Part shown: piece by piece, positions 61,883 to 64,000 of the stretch | How the letters are laid out: every line of letters begins with the position of its first letter | How positions within the stretch are numbered: the first letter of the stretch is position 1 | NCBI RefSeq assembly: GCF_001427665.1 | Contig: NZ_LMHC01000001.1 | Location: 436,780-500,779, forward strand | From: Caulobacter sp. Root655 | Lineage (GTDB): Bacteria; Pseudomonadota; Alphaproteobacteria; Caulobacterales; Caulobacteraceae | DNA length: 64,000 bases | Direction of reading: 5' to 3' | Made by a program: the position numbers and the translations under genes | The notes under the pieces: generated by a model | The model's database searches: none | What the model saw: only the letters and a program-made list of their open reading frames with translations | Told to the model about the DNA's origin: nothing

Positions 61883-63412
61883 CTACTTCCAGATCGGCTT
61901 GCCGTCCCCCGGCAGCCCCAGCCGCGCCCATTTCTCGCTGACCGCGTCGATCACCGTCTGGTCCATGCGGATCTCCTCGCCCCATTCGCGGTGGGTCTCG
62001 GGCGGCAGCTTGTCGGTGGCGTCCAGGCCGATCTTCGACCCCAGGCCGCTCTCGGGACTGGCGAAGTCGAGATAGTCGATCGGAGTGTTCTCGATCACCG
62101 TGATGTCCCGGGCCGGGTCCATCTTGGTGCTGATCGCCCACATCACGTCCTTCCAGTCGCGGGCGTTGATGTCGTGGTCCACGACGATCACCCACTTGGT
62201 GTACATGAACTGGCGCAGATAGCTCCAGACGCCCAGCATCACCCGCTTGGCGTGGCCCGGATAGGCCTTCTTCATCGACACCACGGCGATGCGATAGCTG
62301 CAGCCCTCGGGCGGCAGCCAGAAGTCGACGATCTCGGGGAACTGCTGGCGGATCAGCGGGATGAACACCTCGTTCAGCGCTTCTCCGAGTACGGACGGTT
62401 CGTCCGGCGGCCGGCCGGTGAAGGTGGTCAGGTAGATCGGGTCCTTGCGCATGGTGATCGCCGTCACCTGGAAGACCGGGAACTTCTCGACGCTGTTGTA
62501 GTAGCCGGTGTGGTCGCCGTAGGGGCCCTCGTCGGCGTATTCGTCGAGCAGGACGTGGCCCTCGATGACGATCTCGGCGTGAGCCGGGACCATCAGCGGC
62601 ACGGTCTTGGCCGGTACGAGGTCGACCTTAGCGCCGCGCAGCAGGCCCGCGAATTGATACTCCGAGAGCGTGTCCGGCACCGGGGTCACGGCGGCCAGGA
62701 TGGTGCCGGGATCGGCGCCCAGCACGGCGCAGGCGGGCAGGGGGTCGCGGTTACCGGCCTTCTTGTGCCGCGCGTAGTGCTGGGCCCCGCCGCGATGGGC
62801 CAGCCAGCGCATGATGCAGCGGTCCTTGCCGATCACCTGCATGCGGTAGATGCCCAGGTTGAAGTCGTCCTCGCGGTCCTTGCCCGGGCCCTTGGTGACC
62901 ACCAGCGGCCAGGTGATCAGCGGGGCCGGCTCGCCGGGCCAGCAGGTCTGGACGGGCAGCTTGGACAGATCGATCTGATCGCCGGTCAGCACCACCTCCT
63001 GCACCGGGGCCTTCTTCACCGTGCCCGGCCGCATGGCCATCACGGTCCTGGCCAGGGGCAGCATGTCGAGGGCGTCCTTCAGGCCCTTGGGCGGCTGGGG
63101 CTGGCGCAGGAAGGCCAGCAGTTCGCCGACCTCGCGCAGCTCGCCGGCCGTGGTGCGCGGCTCGCCGCCCAGGGTGACTCCCATGGCCACGCGCTTGACC
63201 GTGCCGAACAGGTTGGCCAGGGCCGGCATCGGCGAGCGCGAGCCGTCGGGCAGGATGACGTTCTCGAACAGCACCGCCGGCCCGCCGGTGGCCAGCAGTC
63301 GTGTCTGGATCTCGGTCATCTCCAGCACGGTCGAGACCGGCTCGGTGACCCGTACCAGCTCGCCTTTCGCCTCGAGGACGTCGATGAATTCGCGAAGCGA
63401 GCGATAGGCCAT
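61883..63412 (-). CDS. ubiD: UbiD family prenylated-FMN decarboxylase
   Basis: A 509-residue decarboxylase, probably 3-octaprenyl-4-hydroxybenzoate carboxy-lyase of ubiquinone synthesis. UbiD features visible: [18 protein letters not shown] at the N-terminus, [21 protein letters not shown] (prFMN/Mn site), [20 protein letters not shown] and [15 protein letters not shown], and [20 protein letters not shown]. The start MAYRSLREF at 63412 has GGAG upstream; the ORF extends to 63766 but only as an antisense shadow of the cupin gene. No ubiX is adjacent. The closely similar quinone-independent decarboxylases cannot be excluded. Confidence 0.9.
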   Translation of the reverse strand: MAYRSLREFIDVLEAKGELVRVTEPVSTVLEMTEIQTRLLATGGPAVLFENVILPDGSRSPMPALANLFGTVKRVAMGVTLGGEPRTTAGELREVGELLAFLRQPQPPKGLKDALDMLPLARTVMAMRPGTVKKAPVQEVVLTGDQIDLSKLPVQTCWPGEPAPLITWPLVVTKGPGKDREDDFNLGIYRMQVIGKDRCIMRWLAHRGGAQHYARHKKAGNRDPLPACAVLGADPGTILAAVTPVPDTLSEYQFAGLLRGAKVDLVPAKTVPLMVPAHAEIVIEGHVLLDEYADEGPYGDHTGYYNSVEKFPVFQVTAITMRKDPIYLTTFTGRPPDEPSVLGEALNEVFIPLIRQQFPEIVDFWLPPEGCSYRIAVVSMKKAYPGHAKRVMLGVWSYLRQFMYTKWVIVVDHDINARDWKDVMWAISTKMDPARDITVIENTPIDYLDFASPESGLGSKIGLDATDKLPPETHREWGEEIRMDQTVIDAVSEKWARLGLPGDGKPIWK

Positions 63413-63459
63413 GCGGGACTCCTGAACGGCGCGGAACCTAACCGTTTTTTTCGGACTGG

Positions 63460-64000
63460 CTACGGCGAGCTGAACGCCTGGAGCAGGACAGCGCGAAGAC
63501 TGGCCAGGCGCTCGGGCGTCATTTCGCCCAGCGAGCCGCGCTTGTCGGGCGGAATATGGGCCATTGGGTCGCCGTTGGTCTGGAACACGAAATGGTCGAA
63601 CATCCCGCGCCAGACCTCGCGCTCGCCGGGCGGCAGGCCGCGCACGCTGGCCAGGGCGTGCACCAGGGCCACCAGCGGCGGGCTCAGCAGGGCCGGGGCC
63701 TCGTTCCACCAGTAATTGATCAGCACGGTGAAGGGGTCGAGCGACTCGACGTTGTGGAACCAGCAATAGGGGATGTAGATCGCGTCCCCCGGCTCCAGCT
63801 CGGCCACCTGCGCCGCCGCCAGGGCCGACGGGAAGTTGGGGTAGCGGTCCAGGTCGGGCCTGGCGAGGTCCACCATGCTGACGGGCGGCCCCGCCGGGGT
63901 GAAGTCGAATGGCCCCAGATAGAGGTTCTTCAACTGGTCCGGTGGAAACAGGGTGAAGCGCCGCCGCCCGGCCACCGCGCAGGCGATGTTGTGGCTCATG
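63460..64000 (-). CDS. Cupin_8/JmjC-like protein, N-terminus outside window
   Basis: The last about 180 residues of a cupin-like (JmjC-related) protein, on the minus strand and cut by the window end. The first visible residues [20 protein letters not shown] are the usual internal motif H-x-D-x-x-x-N (the preceding H-x-D probably lies just outside), followed by [20 protein letters not shown], which supplies the distal histidine of the Fe(II) site. Such proteins often sit near TonB receptors and tryptophan-halogenase-like genes in caulobacters. No halogenase is close on this side. Function unknown. Confidence 0.8.
   Translation of the reverse strand, partial: MSHNIACAVAGRRRFTLFPPDQLKNLYLGPFDFTPAGPPVSMVDLARPDLDRYPNFPSALAAAQVAELEPGDAIYIPYCWFHNVESLDPFTVLINYWWNEAPALLSPPLVALVHALASVRGLPPGEREVWRGMFDHFVFQTNGDPMAHIPPDKRGSLGEMTPERLASLRAVLLQAFSSP

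Noticed and set aside
60623..63715. 1030-codon plus-strand open frame
   Set aside because: It runs antisense to ubiD and the cupin gene and out of frame with DUF817; composition is that of a GC-rich shadow frame, with no domain.

Overview
The window is high-GC (roughly two thirds G+C by eye) chromosomal DNA from an alphaproteobacterium, most likely a Caulobacter species. The best evidence is a complete chemotaxis operon in the order mcpA-cheX-cheY-cheA-cheW-cheR-cheB-cheY-cheD-cheU-cheY-cheE, which I recall as the main che cluster of C. crescentus. It is followed directly by a TonB-dependent receptor and an N-acetylglucosamine (GlcNAc) locus. Many TonB-dependent receptors, Tat-exported enzymes and halogenase-like flavoproteins fit the same assignment. 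I saw no insertion sequence, prophage or CRISPR array.

Layout. 1-9.7 kb: the end of a dicarboxylate/glutamate symporter, small secreted proteins, a ketopantoate reductase-like gene, nrdB with a pair of NrdR-like boxes, a GST, a plcP-agt-like lipid-remodelling operon with a possible Pho box, a TetR regulator and a GFA-family protein. 9.7-17.8 kb: a Tat-exported aminotransferase with an Lrp-type regulator, an amino-acid permease, a subtilisin-like lipoprotein with an autotransporter-like C-terminus, an acyl-CoA dehydrogenase and a small secreted cysteine protein. 18.2-27.9 kb: the che operon, whose genes mostly overlap or abut. 28.2-44.1 kb: a TonB receptor, then the GlcNAc/chitin-sugar regulon: nagA, a SIS-domain deaminase and a GntR regulator on the minus strand, divergent from a TonB receptor, a GH20 hexosaminidase, a PTS IIA-HPr-EI fusion and a PTS IIC-IIB-IIB protein.

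44.1-47.6 kb: a tryptophan-halogenase-family flavoprotein translationally coupled to a DUF6445-like gene, then a Tat-exported alpha/beta hydrolase. 47.8-53.2 kb (minus strand): a GH13 glucosidase, tRNA-Ser(CGA), a hotdog thioesterase, a metallo-beta-lactamase-fold protein that has lost most metal ligands, a Gly/Tyr-rich secreted protein and an RluD-type pseudouridine synthase. 53.2-64 kb: a TonB receptor followed by a PhoD-type phosphatase, an O-methyltransferase/TetR divergent pair, a LysE exporter, hisI, a DUF817 membrane protein, an apparently orphan MazE/AbrB-type antitoxin, a UbiD-family decarboxylase and a cupin-like gene cut by the window edge.

How the genes work together. The GlcNAc genes form one pathway: hexosaminidase releases GlcNAc, the TonB receptor imports it through the outer membrane, the PTS phosphorylates it on entry, and NagA plus the SIS deaminase give fructose-6-phosphate under GntR control. 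plcP-agt and phoD look like two phosphate-starvation modules. Intergenic spaces are rich in palindromic repeat families (GGGGACA/TGTCCCC, TGTCATCCCGG, CCTCCCCC, CGTCATTCCCGCC, CCTTCGAGGC), one of which extends the DUF817 reading frame. No wholly new multi-gene system is evident. The most unusual items are the degenerate MBL protein, the receiver lacking its phospho-aspartate, the exported aminotransferase and the PTS protein with two IIB domains.
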